64,000 nt of DNA from Halobellus clavatus (GTDB taxonomy: Archaea > Halobacteriota > Halobacteria > Halobacteriales > Haloferacaceae): NCBI RefSeq assembly GCF_900107195.1, contig NZ_FNPB01000002.1:124001-188000 (forward strand). The letters run 5' to 3'. The position numbers and the translations under genes are program-made. Shown here one piece after another: positions 32,428-41,473 of this stretch; position 1 is the stretch's first letter; each line of letters begins with the position of its first letter. Under the pieces are notes generated by a model. The model was not told the origin of the DNA. It saw only the letters and a program-made list of their open reading frames with translations, and searched no databases.

Positions 32428-34038
32428 TCACCCTCCGAGGACGACCGACGCGATCGCGGGCGTGAGGAACGCCTCCACGAGCGCGGCGACGACGAACAGC
32501 GGAACCAGGCCCAAGAGTACCCGGTACGCGTGGCGGATGGCCCGGGCGACCTCGCCGTCGTCGCGACGGCCGCGGAGTGCGCCCACGCCGACGAAGCCCA
32601 ACCGGAGTCCCACGGCCCCGCCGACGACGATCGACGGGATCTCGATCACGCCGTGCGGCGCGACCAGCGCCAGGAAGGCCACCGGTTCGAAGACGCCGCC
32701 GACCGCGCCCACGATCAGCCCGTTGAATCCGAGGTTCACGACGGCTGGAATCCCGGCGGCGAGGCCGCTGTAGGCCAAGCCCACCGCGACCAGCCAGTTG
32801 TTCACCGCGAGGTTCACCGCGGTGCCGAGGGGGCCGAACGCCCCGCTGCCGAAGACGTTGCCCACGTCGCCGCCGACCGGCAGCGCGACGCCGATCGAGG
32901 CGGTCGCGAGCCAGCCGATCACGCCACCCGCGACGACGCACCCGAGCGAAACGAGGTTGGCGACCGGACGGTCGCGCACGAATCCGCCGACGGCCCGCAG
33001 GCCACCCCCGAACGCCGCACGTGCTCTGTCACCCAGTGGCGTCGGATCCGGATCGGGCGGGAGCGTCGTCTCGGCGTACAGCGAGGTCTTGACTCCGTCG
33101 AGGATCGGCGGGACGACCACGACGCCGAGGAGTCCGGTCACGCGGTTCGCCCCCACGACTGACCCGATCGCGGCGGCAGTCACAGTCAGGACGACGGTGC
33201 CAGCCCCGACCGCGACGTAGCCGAGGAACGCGACCGGGCGAGCGATCGGGAACTGGACGCTCGCCCGGACCGCAGCGAGCGCGCCGGCGTCGTCGACGAC
33301 GACCGCCTGCTCGGCGAAGGCGAAGAGCAGCACGACCGCGAGCACGAGCAGTGCACCGATCAGCGTCCCGAGCACGGCGATGCCGACCGCGACGAGCGAT
33401 CCGCCGATCGAGGCCGCATTCGCCGATCCGCTCGCGGACGCACCCAGGACGGCACCGGCCGTTCCGGCAACGACCCCTCCCACGGGGACGACGACCGCCG
33501 CGAGCGCGAGGAGGAACAACACCCGGACGCCGAGGATCGAGCGCCAGTACGTCCGCGCGCTCTCTACGGCCGCTCTGACGCCGTCGCGGTCGCGGAGCAG
33601 GCCGAGGATCCCACCGACTGCGGCCGCGCTCCCGAGCGCCGATGCGACGAGACCGAGCACGATCGCCACGAGCACGCCGACGAGCACGAGTGCGACGGTT
33701 TCGGGCATCAGAAGGCCCGCGACGGCGTCGCCGAGTTCGCTATCGATCATTTCGGGGCTGAGTTCGCCGGGGGCGGCCACGTCGCCGCCGCGCTCAGCGT
33801 CCGGCGCTGACTGGATCTGGCGCAACAGGTCGGCGAACGGATCCAACCGACCACTCGCGGCTGCCAGCCACACGGCGATCAGACCGGCCAGCAGTAACGG
33901 GACGCGGGCGACGCCGTAGAGACCGCTCACGAGGAGATACACCGGGAGTACCGACGCCGACCGCTCGGAGAGCAGCCGCCAGCCGGTCCGGAGGGCGTTG
34001 GAGGGCTTCACGTCAGACGAGTGGGGGGCGAGCGGCAT
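32428..34038 (-). CDS. Large membrane protein: repeated helix domain plus SpoIIM-like C-terminus
   Basis: The 536-residue product has about 12 helices. Residues about 20-310 resemble the membrane part found in glycerophosphodiesterase-linked haloarchaeal proteins (several GxxG-rich helices with short loops). Residues about 350-530 match the stage II sporulation M/DUF95 family, with the characteristic LVAPHGVIEIPSIVVGGAVG near residue 470. The SpoIIM family has no proven activity in archaea. There is no partner ATPase nearby. The start at 34038 (MPLAPHSSDVKPS) is uncertain by a few codons. Confidence 0.75.
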   Translation of the reverse strand: MPLAPHSSDVKPSNALRTGWRLLSERSASVLPVYLLVSGLYGVARVPLLLAGLIAVWLAAASGRLDPFADLLRQIQSAPDAERGGDVAAPGELSPEMIDSELGDAVAGLLMPETVALVLVGVLVAIVLGLVASALGSAAAVGGILGLLRDRDGVRAAVESARTYWRSILGVRVLFLLALAAVVVPVGGVVAGTAGAVLGASASGSANAASIGGSLVAVGIAVLGTLIGALLVLAVVLLFAFAEQAVVVDDAGALAAVRASVQFPIARPVAFLGYVAVGAGTVVLTVTAAAIGSVVGANRVTGLLGVVVVPPILDGVKTSLYAETTLPPDPDPTPLGDRARAAFGGGLRAVGGFVRDRPVANLVSLGCVVAGGVIGWLATASIGVALPVGGDVGNVFGSGAFGPLGTAVNLAVNNWLVAVGLAYSGLAAGIPAVVNLGFNGLIVGAVGGVFEPVAFLALVAPHGVIEIPSIVVGGAVGLRLGFVGVGALRGRRDDGEVARAIRHAYRVLLGLVPLFVVAALVEAFLTPAIASVVLGG

Positions 34039-34073
34039 AGTGGTTCGGCCGCAGTCGACCCACCGCTCGGGGC

Positions 34074-36116
34074 TCAGAACTTCCGGAGCAGACGCTCGTA
34101 GAACGCCGACTCGGACTCGTCGGCGTCGGCCAGTTTCTCCACGATGAGTTCCGGCGTCGAACGCGCGAGGTGGTCTTTCACCGGCGAGCGGTTCACGACC
34201 AGTTCGCCGTCCTCGAGGCCGAGCGCTTCGATCCCGTCGACCGCGACGTCGAAGTCGGCGGCCTCGCGGATCTCTCCCGCCAGGTGCGAGACGAAGACGG
34301 CCGTCGCGTCCTGCTCGGCGAGCGCTTCGAGGATCCCGGCGACGATCTTCGCGGATGCGCCCGGTTCGGTGATGCTCTCGAGTTCGTCGACGAGGACGAG
34401 GCGGTCGGCAGCGCCGTCGGCCAGCCCCCGGAAGTCCCGGAGCGTACTCTCGAACGCGCCAGCGTCGAGCGTGCCCTGGGTCTTCGCGTAGTAGTGCAGT
34501 TCAGAGAACCGCTGGAGTTCGACCCGTTCGGCCGGCACCGGGAGCCCCATCTGTGCGAGCACGACCACGAGCGCGACGAGATCCAGCGTCGACGTCTTGC
34601 CGCCGGAGTTGACCCCCGAGAGGAGCGTCGCGCCCGCCACCTCGTAGTCGACGGGATCGACCGCCTCGAAGGGGACGTCGAGCAGCGGCGACCGCCCACC
34701 TTCGATGGCGAAGCCGTGGCCGTCTTCGTCGCCGGCCCGGCCGCCCTCGTCGGTGTCTCCGAACGCGGGCAGCGTACAGTCGAAATCGGCCGCGAACCGC
34801 GCGACTGCGAGTTCCACGTCGAGTTCGAGCGCGTCGCGGACGAGCGTCTCCACGGGCTCGCGGAGCGCCGAGAGATCCGCGGCGAGTTCGCGTTTCAGCC
34901 GCGCGGCCCGACGGTCGCGTCCGGCGGTGAGTTCGGTCCGGAGCCGCGAAACCACCGCCTCCTGGTGTTCGACGGGGAAGGAGGGATCGTCGGGGAACGC
35001 GCGCTCGGCGAAGTCCGCTTCCTCGGGGCGGAGCGCCAGCGCTTCGACCAGATGCTCACGGGCGGCCGCGACGGCGTCGTCGTACTCGTCGGCGAGTTCG
35101 CGGTCGAGCAGCGAATCCACACGCGCTCCCTGCTCGACCAACGACAGGAAGTCGGTCCCCTCGATGGTCACGTCGCGTTCGCGGATCGCGTCGCGGAGGC
35201 GGTCGTTGGCGACCGACTCGGCGGTCGAGACGGTGGCGTCGAGGTCGTCGACCGCGGTCGAGAGGCGGTCGAGTTCTGCGTCGCCGACGACTGTTCCGTC
35301 CTCGTCCAGCCGCGTCAGCGCGTCGCGCAACGCCGCCAGATCGCACGGCGGCTCCATCCCGGCCGTCTCGTGGACCTCCGCGGCCGCGAGGATGCGGTCG
35401 CGGTTCTCGGCGAACCGCGCCAGCACTCGCTCGGGCACGATCTCCGCCTGTGCCGCCAGTGCGTCGGGCCGAACGCGGACGTCGCCCTCGACGTCGACGC
35501 CGGCGAACTGCTCGTCGAGGGCGACGACCGTCGCGTACGAGCGAGCGAGTTCGGCGAGGCCGCGAGCGTCTTCGACGACCTCGACGGAGAGTTCCGGGAA
35601 CGCCTCCTCGGCCTCGGCGTAGCGCTCGGCGTCGGCCGTCGCGAGACAGCGGTCGCGAACCCGCCGCGTCGGTGGCGGCGCGAGCGGTTCCACGCCCTCG
35701 AGGGCCTCGAGCACGTCGGAGTCGGCGTCGCGGTCGGTCGCCCGTTCGACGAACTCCCGCACCTCGTCGATCCGCGACGCCGACCGCGTCGGGTAGAACG
35801 TCTCGATCCGTCGAGCGGCGTAGTCGGTCACGGTGCGCTCGCGGAGGAGGCCGAGCACGTCGTCGTAGACCTCCCGCGCTCGATCGGTCGCGAGAAATCC
35901 GCCCCCGTCGTCGTGCCGCCGCCGGATCGCCCCGCGCGCGACCGCGGCGGCCCGGCCCTCCGAGAGTCCCGGTGCGCTGGCCAGCGTGGCCACGTCGCCC
36001 TCTCTGAGCGCCCGCTCGGCATCGTCGAGTTCCGACAGCGCCGCCGCCGTCTTCTCGCCGACGCCCGGAATCGCCTCGAACTCCATTCGCAGAGGGGTTG
36101 GCTCGCCATCCGACAT
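34074..36116 (-). CDS. MutS-like ATPase with N-terminal helix-hairpin-helix (archaeal MutS5/MutS2-type)
   Basis: The product is 680 residues from the ATG at 36116. An N-terminal HhH-type DNA-binding motif (FEAIPGVGEKTAAALSELDD) is followed by another at about 48-60, then a long helical core. The C-terminal ABC-type ATPase of the MutS family has Walker A LLSGVNSGGKTSTLDL, Walker B RLVLVDELESITEPGASAK and the H-loop VFVSHLAGEI. No mismatch-recognition domain (Phe-X-Glu) is present, so it is not a classical MutS. It may act on branched or recombination structures; this is inference. It is divergent from the larE-like gene. An ATG at 36086 is an alternative start. Confidence 0.82.
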   Translation of the reverse strand: MSDGEPTPLRMEFEAIPGVGEKTAAALSELDDAERALREGDVATLASAPGLSEGRAAAVARGAIRRRHDDGGGFLATDRAREVYDDVLGLLRERTVTDYAARRIETFYPTRSASRIDEVREFVERATDRDADSDVLEALEGVEPLAPPPTRRVRDRCLATADAERYAEAEEAFPELSVEVVEDARGLAELARSYATVVALDEQFAGVDVEGDVRVRPDALAAQAEIVPERVLARFAENRDRILAAAEVHETAGMEPPCDLAALRDALTRLDEDGTVVGDAELDRLSTAVDDLDATVSTAESVANDRLRDAIRERDVTIEGTDFLSLVEQGARVDSLLDRELADEYDDAVAAAREHLVEALALRPEEADFAERAFPDDPSFPVEHQEAVVSRLRTELTAGRDRRAARLKRELAADLSALREPVETLVRDALELDVELAVARFAADFDCTLPAFGDTDEGGRAGDEDGHGFAIEGGRSPLLDVPFEAVDPVDYEVAGATLLSGVNSGGKTSTLDLVALVVVLAQMGLPVPAERVELQRFSELHYYAKTQGTLDAGAFESTLRDFRGLADGAADRLVLVDELESITEPGASAKIVAGILEALAEQDATAVFVSHLAGEIREAADFDVAVDGIEALGLEDGELVVNRSPVKDHLARSTPELIVEKLADADESESAFYERLLRKF

Positions 36117-36200
36117 AACGTTACGGGTGTCGTGGGGCCGTCTCGGCCACACCGCCTCACACGACAACGCACTTTTGCGACTGCGACGGGAAGGGCGCGT

Positions 36201-37124
36201 ATGCCCACCCGATCGGACGCTGGCGACGGGACGGTTCGTGACGCCGACGTCGCCGCCAAGGCCGACGCCGTCCGCGATTCGCTGGCCGACTGCGACGGCG
36301 TCTTGATCGCCTTCTCGGGCGGCGTCGACTCGTCGGTCGTCGCCGCGCTCGCGCACGACGCCCTCGGCGACGACGCCGTCGCGTGCACCGCCAAATCCGA
36401 GACGCTCCCGGACGCCGAACTCGACGACGCCCGGCGCGTCGCGAACGAGGTCGGGATCCGCCACGAAGTCGTCGAATTCTCCGAACTCGACGACCCGAAC
36501 TTCGTGCAAAACGACGGCGATCGGTGCTACCACTGCCGGACGATGCGCCTGGGACGGATGTACGACGCGGCCGACGAGTTCGGGATCGGCACGGTCTGTG
36601 ACGGCACCAACGCCTCTGATCCCGGGGAGGGCCACCGACCGGGGCTCCGCGCGGTCGAGGAGCTGGAGGTCCGCTCGCCGCTGCTGGAGGCCGGTATCGA
36701 GAAGGACGAGGTCCGCGAGATCGCCGAGGCCGCTGGACTCTCGGTCGCCGACAAGCCCGCGATGGCGTGTCTCTCCTCGCGGATTCCGACAGGCCTGGAA
36801 GTGACTGACGAGCGACTCACGCGGATCGAGAAGGCCGAGCGCGTCCTGCGCGAGTGGGGCTTCTCGCAGTTCCGCGTGCGCGACCACGACGGCCTCGCGC
36901 GCATCGAAATCGCCCCCGACGAATTCGAAGGCGCGCTGAATCACGACTTCGTCGTCGCGGCCCGCGAACACCTCTCGGATCTGGGCTTCGAGCACGTGAC
37001 GCTCGATCTCCACGGCTACCGGACAGGGAGCGTCAGTCCAGACTCCGAGCGCGAGACGTCCGACGACGCCGACGGTGAACCGGTCGTCGACGACGTTTTC
37101 GACGCCGAGTATCCGACCCAGTAG
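36201..37124 (+). CDS. larE: LarE-like ATP-dependent sulfur transferase / PP-loop enzyme
   Basis: The 307-residue product has the PP-loop VLIAFSGGVDSSVVAALAHD at about 34-53, the conserved DRCYHCRTMRLGRMYD at about 111-126, DGTNASDPGEGHRPG, and MACLSSRIPTGLEVTD, the region that holds the sacrificial Cys in LarE. Known LarE uses ATP to activate a pyridinium dinucleotide carboxylate and gives up the sulfur of its own Cys to build the nickel-pincer cofactor. No larB or larC gene is nearby, so the archaeal role is open. An acidic tail of about 30 residues ends the protein. Confidence 0.88.
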   Translation: MPTRSDAGDGTVRDADVAAKADAVRDSLADCDGVLIAFSGGVDSSVVAALAHDALGDDAVACTAKSETLPDAELDDARRVANEVGIRHEVVEFSELDDPNFVQNDGDRCYHCRTMRLGRMYDAADEFGIGTVCDGTNASDPGEGHRPGLRAVEELEVRSPLLEAGIEKDEVREIAEAAGLSVADKPAMACLSSRIPTGLEVTDERLTRIEKAERVLREWGFSQFRVRDHDGLARIEIAPDEFEGALNHDFVVAAREHLSDLGFEHVTLDLHGYRTGSVSPDSERETSDDADGEPVVDDVFDAEYPTQ

Positions 37125-37190
37125 GGGTAGGTGGGTGCCGTCGCCCGCACCGTCGGAGCCGGCCGTTCTCCGGGGCCGCCCGGGTGCCGA

Positions 37191-39044
37191 TCACTCGGTG
37201 CCCGTCCACCGCAGCGCGAGGAGCGTCCCCTCGAAGAGGACGATCATCGTCAGCGCGATGATGATCGGGGCCATCCCCGTCGGGTCGGGGCTCACGAGGA
37301 ACGCCAGCCCGAGGAAGGTCCCCCAGAACAGCAGCCGACGGTCGACCATCCACTGCCGCGTGACGAGATTCATCATAATCGCCAGCATCACGAAGAGCGG
37401 GATCTGGAAGATGATGGCGTTGTAGCCCATCAGGATGAGGATGAGGTTGAACGTCTCTTTCAGGCCGAACGCCACCAGCGCCGTGCCGGTCGTGTAGGAG
37501 GTGAAGTACGCGAAGATCGCGGGCAGGACGATGAAGTGCGCGAACGCGATGCCGACGAACGCGAGGATCAGACTCGTCGGGACCGCCGCGAGGTAGTATC
37601 GGCGCTCTTTCGGGTACAGCCCCGGCCGCATGAACAGGTACGTCTCGTAGACGAACGCGGGCAGACCGACGACGAGGCCGCCGAGGGCCGCGACTTTCAG
37701 TTCGGTCAACACCAGTTCGAGCGGGCCGTACACGCGCGGTCGACGGTCGACCATCTCCGGCGCGCCGGGGATGTGCTTGTTCCACAGGAAGTCGATGACC
37801 TGCGTCGAACTGACGAGGTCCATCCCGAACGCTGAGTTGACGAGGTCCGCCCCGGGGTACAACAGCAGCGTCACGAGGCCGCCGATGCCGAGGACGACCG
37901 CCAGCCGGCGGATCATCTCCTCGATGTGCGCCGCCAGCGGCATCTCCTCGTCGGTCTCGGGTCCCTCGGAGACGATCCCGTCGTCGATCGCGGGATCGGC
38001 GACGCCGACGCCGCCTGCGCCGCCGGCATCAACTGACGCGCCGCCGTCCGTCCCGGTCACGACGTCGCCATCTGCGTCGGGGCCGGCGTCGACGGCCGGG
38101 GCGTCGGCTCCCCCGGTGATGTCGACGCCGTCCGACGGCGGATCGACGCCCGCAGTCGCCGGCTCGGCGTCGACCGGGTCGTCGTCGGTCGCGGTCGAGT
38201 CGTCGGCGTCTCCATCGCTGCCGTGCTCGGCGTCTCTGTCGCCTTCACCCTCGGCATCTGCTTCGGCAACGTCTTCGGTATCCGCTTCAGCCACATCTTC
38301 GGTATCCGCTTCAGCCACGTCTTCGGTATCCGCTTCAGCCACGTCTTCGGTATCCGCTTCGGCTACGTCTTCGGTATCCGCTTCAGCCACGTCTTCGATA
38401 TCCGCTTCGGCTACGTCAGCGGCTGCGCCCTCGACGTTTCCATCACCGCCGTCCTCGTCTGCGGTCGTCTCCGCACCCTGGTCGTTCTCGTCGTCCGCCG
38501 CCGGATCGTCGTCGCGGGCTGCAGCCGACGCATCCGGATCGGTTTCGCCGAAATCCACGTCGTCAGCAGTCGCTTCGCGGGCTTCCGGTCGACGCGCCGG
38601 CGCCGATCCGACCGCGTCGTCCTCAGCGCTGGTCGTCGACGCCGCCTCGTCGTCACTCGAGTCACCGTCGGGGCCGTCTGTCGGCTCCTCATCGGTCCTG
38701 GCGGCGTCGGTCCTGTCGGTCGCGTCAGTCGCGTCAGTCGTGTCAGTCGTGTCGGTTTCGTCCGGTGACGACTTCTCGGTCGCGGACGACCCGTCGTCGG
38801 CTCGGCTCTCGGCTGCTGACTCGGGAGTCTCGTCGCTATCGGCGCCGCCGCCAGACGAGTCGGCCCCGGTGTCCCCGTCTGCAGACGACGCCGGCTGGGG
38901 CGTCTGGTCCGTCGCGTCCGCCCCGGTTTCGTCCGTCTCGGAGTCGGTCGGCTCCGGCTCGCTCGGCTCCGCGTCGGACTCAGGAGCGCTGGACGCAGGC
39001 GCGTCTTCGGGCGTCCGGTCTGCGTCCTCCGAGTCGTCGGCCAT
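37191..39044 (-). CDS. tatC: Sec-independent translocase TatC (single) with very long acidic N-terminus
   Basis: The 617-residue product has two parts. Residues 1 to about 350 are Asp/Glu/Ala/Ser/Thr-rich and without hydrophobic segments, including six 8-residue repeats at 211-258. Residues about 355-617 are a full TatC domain with six helices, starting ETDEEMPLAAHIEEMIRRL; conserved family features include VYGPLELVLTELKVAALG, the periplasmic-side loop MRPGLYPKERRYY, and LKETFNLIL. It recognises twin-arginine signal peptides, the main export route in haloarchaea. It is divergent from the double TatC. The start (MADDSEDADRTPED) has a TATA box about 30 bases upstream. Confidence 0.92.
   Translation of the reverse strand: MADDSEDADRTPEDAPASSAPESDAEPSEPEPTDSETDETGADATDQTPQPASSADGDTGADSSGGGADSDETPESAAESRADDGSSATEKSSPDETDTTDTTDATDATDRTDAARTDEEPTDGPDGDSSDDEAASTTSAEDDAVGSAPARRPEAREATADDVDFGETDPDASAAARDDDPAADDENDQGAETTADEDGGDGNVEGAAADVAEADIEDVAEADTEDVAEADTEDVAEADTEDVAEADTEDVAEADTEDVAEADAEGEGDRDAEHGSDGDADDSTATDDDPVDAEPATAGVDPPSDGVDITGGADAPAVDAGPDADGDVVTGTDGGASVDAGGAGGVGVADPAIDDGIVSEGPETDEEMPLAAHIEEMIRRLAVVLGIGGLVTLLLYPGADLVNSAFGMDLVSSTQVIDFLWNKHIPGAPEMVDRRPRVYGPLELVLTELKVAALGGLVVGLPAFVYETYLFMRPGLYPKERRYYLAAVPTSLILAFVGIAFAHFIVLPAIFAYFTSYTTGTALVAFGLKETFNLILILMGYNAIIFQIPLFVMLAIMMNLVTRQWMVDRRLLFWGTFLGLAFLVSPDPTGMAPIIIALTMIVLFEGTLLALRWTGTE
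38271..38414. repeat. Six 24-bp tandem repeats in the acidic region of tatC
   Basis: Six units begin at 38271, 38295, 38319, 38343, 38367 and 38391, each close to GTCTTCGGTATCCGCTTCAG plus four bases. They encode the octapeptide ADTEDVAE on the minus strand. The copies differ by one to three bases, so the expansion is fairly recent. There are no spacers, so this is not a CRISPR array. Confidence 0.9.
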
Positions 39045-39200
39045 TCACCTGACGTTCGCCTCCGGGTTCTTATAGGCCTTTCCGCATCGCCTCGCCGTCG
39101 CGTTCGGCTGCGCCACCGACGGACTCCGGACGGTCGGCTCGGTCACCAGCGAGCGGTCAGGTCGAAAAGATTGATAACTGCGAGCGGGTTCACATTACCT

Positions 39201-41435
39201 ATGTCCAGCGCGCTCGACGACGACACCAGAGAGACGCTCGACGCCGGCCGGGAGACCGCCGGCGCGATGCTTCGAGCCGCGCAGAAGGACCTCCAGAAGG
39301 TATTCATCGTCTTCCTGATCGGCTTTCTCGGTTCGTTCTACGCCCTCCGGCTCTACATCTGGGATTTCTTCAAGGGAGTCACCCGCGCCCAGATGTCGGC
39401 GCAGGTGAACGACGAGGTCTCGATCATCGCGCAGACGCCGTTCGACGTGATCCTCCTGCAGGCGAAGATCGGGCTCGTCGTCGGTATCATCCTCGCACTG
39501 CCGGTCTTCGTCTACTTCGCGAAGGATGCGCTCATCGAGCGCGGGCTGTGGCCGTCTGCGCCGATTCCGATCTGGAAGGGCGCACTCATCGTCACCGGAA
39601 TGGCGCTGCTCTTCGTGCTCGGCGTCGGCTACGGCTACTACGTCTTCTTCCCGTTCACGTTCGCGTTCCTCGCGCAGAACGCCATCGCCGCCGGCTTCGC
39701 GCCGACGTACTCGATCGTCAAGTGGGCGCAGTTCATCTTCCTGCTCACCGTCTCCTTCGGGCTCGCGAGCCAACTCCCGCTCGCGATGACCGCGCTCTCG
39801 TACGCGGAGATCGTCCCCTACGAGACGTTCCGCGACAAGTGGCGCCACGCCGTCGTCGGCGTCTTCGCCGTCGGCGCCCTGTTCACGCCGCCGGACCCGT
39901 TCACCCAGATCATGTGGGCGATCCCGGTGATGGCGCTCTACGGCTTCAGCCTCTATCTCGCGAAGGTCGTCACCGTCGCGCGGCGGGGGAGCGAACAGAT
40001 GGACGTCCTCGGGACCACTCGAGCCCACTGGAACGTCGTCGCCGGCGTGGGCGTCGTGGGCGCGCTCGCGATCTACGCGTTCTTCGAGCGCGGTGGCGTC
40101 GGACTCTTCAACGAGGGCCTCGCTGCGCTCGGCAGCGATTACTTCGTGTACGCACCGTCGTCGACGCTCCTCCTCGCTGTATACGTCCTCGTCACGGCGG
40201 TTCTGGCGGCGGTCGTGGCGATCGGCGCACTCGTCTACCGCGACCTCGACGAGCTCGCCGTCGTCGAAGCCGGCGTCGGCGACCCGGCAGCCATCGACCT
40301 GGCCGATCTCGACGCCGCCGGCGTCCGTGCCGCGCCGCCCGAAGTGTTCGCCGCGCTGGACGAAGACGAGGCGATGGCCGTCGCCGGCGACGCGCTCGAC
40401 GCGGGCGACAAGGCGAAGGCTCAGGCCATCGTCGACCGCTTCGATGCCGACGGCGGTTCCGCGGACGATGGCGACGCGGACGCCTCGGACGGCACCGCGG
40501 CGGCCGCCGGGAGCGACGCCGCCGGCGGGGGATCGATCAGCGATCGGGCGCGACGGGCCGGCAGCACGTTCTTCGATGAGTTCACCGACGACGACGCCGA
40601 CGCGGAGGCGGCCGCCGACCTCGGAGACGGGGAGGACGAGAGCGACGAAGGCGAGATCGAGGGGTACTACACCGACCTCCGGTTCATCCTCGACTCGGTC
40701 ACGTCGAACGCCTTCCGCATCGTGGCCGTCTTTATGGCCGTCCTGGCACTCACGTTCGGCTGGCTCTACACCGGCGGAATCAAGCGCGTCTACGAGGATT
40801 TCCTCAGCCGACTACCCGCACAGGTGACGCCCGCGGAAGTCCTCAACGTCGTCGCGCTGCACCCGATGGAGGCGCTCGTCTTCGAGGTGAAGTTCTCGAC
40901 GATCATCGCAGCGCTCGTGACGCTGCCGCTCGTGGCGTTCTACGCGTGGCCCGCGCTCAGAGAGCGGGACATCATCCGTCAGCGCCGCCAGTCGGTCTTC
41001 GTGTGGACTGGCGCGCTCGTGGCGGGCCTCCTCGGTGGATTCGCCCTCGGGTACACCACGATCGCCCCCTCGGTCATCTCCTGGCTGGTCAACGACGCCG
41101 TCGCGGCGGAGATGGTGATCGCCTACCGCATCACCAACTTCTTCTGGCTGATCTTTTTCACCACTGCCGGCATCGGCCTCCTGGCGGACGTGCCGATCCT
41201 GATGATCCTCCTCAACAGTGCAGGGGTCGGCTACGAGACGATGCGAGGTCGCTGGCGCGAGGTGACAGTCGGTATTCTCGCGGTGGCGGCGCTGTTCACC
41301 CCCGCTGACATCCTCACAATGTTCCTCGTGACGATCCCGCTGATGGCCGCTTACGCGATCGGTCTCGGGGTTCTCTTCGTGATCACGCTCGGCGGCCGTC
41401 GGGACCTCGCGCCGTCGCGCGGCGCCGAGATCTAA
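39201..41435 (+). CDS. tatCt: Sec-independent translocase TatC, tandem fusion (TatCt)
   Basis: The 744-residue product is a fusion of two TatC domains, known so far from haloarchaea. Domain 1 (about 25-270) has AQTPFDVILLQAKIGLVVGI and YETFRDKWRHAVVGVFAVGA. A linker with two extra helices and a disordered acidic stretch follows (about 285-490). Domain 2 (about 495-740) has LHPMEALVFEVKFSTIIAAL and YETMRGRWREVTVGILAVAA. Both carry the Phe/Glu/Lys region of TatC (P-x-E or P-x-D near the first long loop). It probably works with the divergent single TatC and with TatA encoded elsewhere. The ATG at 39201 begins MSSALDDDTRE. Confidence 0.93.
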   Translation: MSSALDDDTRETLDAGRETAGAMLRAAQKDLQKVFIVFLIGFLGSFYALRLYIWDFFKGVTRAQMSAQVNDEVSIIAQTPFDVILLQAKIGLVVGIILALPVFVYFAKDALIERGLWPSAPIPIWKGALIVTGMALLFVLGVGYGYYVFFPFTFAFLAQNAIAAGFAPTYSIVKWAQFIFLLTVSFGLASQLPLAMTALSYAEIVPYETFRDKWRHAVVGVFAVGALFTPPDPFTQIMWAIPVMALYGFSLYLAKVVTVARRGSEQMDVLGTTRAHWNVVAGVGVVGALAIYAFFERGGVGLFNEGLAALGSDYFVYAPSSTLLLAVYVLVTAVLAAVVAIGALVYRDLDELAVVEAGVGDPAAIDLADLDAAGVRAAPPEVFAALDEDEAMAVAGDALDAGDKAKAQAIVDRFDADGGSADDGDADASDGTAAAAGSDAAGGGSISDRARRAGSTFFDEFTDDDADAEAAADLGDGEDESDEGEIEGYYTDLRFILDSVTSNAFRIVAVFMAVLALTFGWLYTGGIKRVYEDFLSRLPAQVTPAEVLNVVALHPMEALVFEVKFSTIIAALVTLPLVAFYAWPALRERDIIRQRRQSVFVWTGALVAGLLGGFALGYTTIAPSVISWLVNDAVAAEMVIAYRITNFFWLIFFTTAGIGLLADVPILMILLNSAGVGYETMRGRWREVTVGILAVAALFTPADILTMFLVTIPLMAAYAIGLGVLFVITLGGRRDLAPSRGAEI

Positions 41436-41473
41436 GTCGTACTCGACGAACGGGTCGTCGACAGACTGCGATC

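Noticed and set aside
34170-36200. Plus-strand frame continuous with the LarE-like gene
   Set aside because: The LarE fold starts at 36201; everything upstream is antisense to the MutS-like gene and has no domain.
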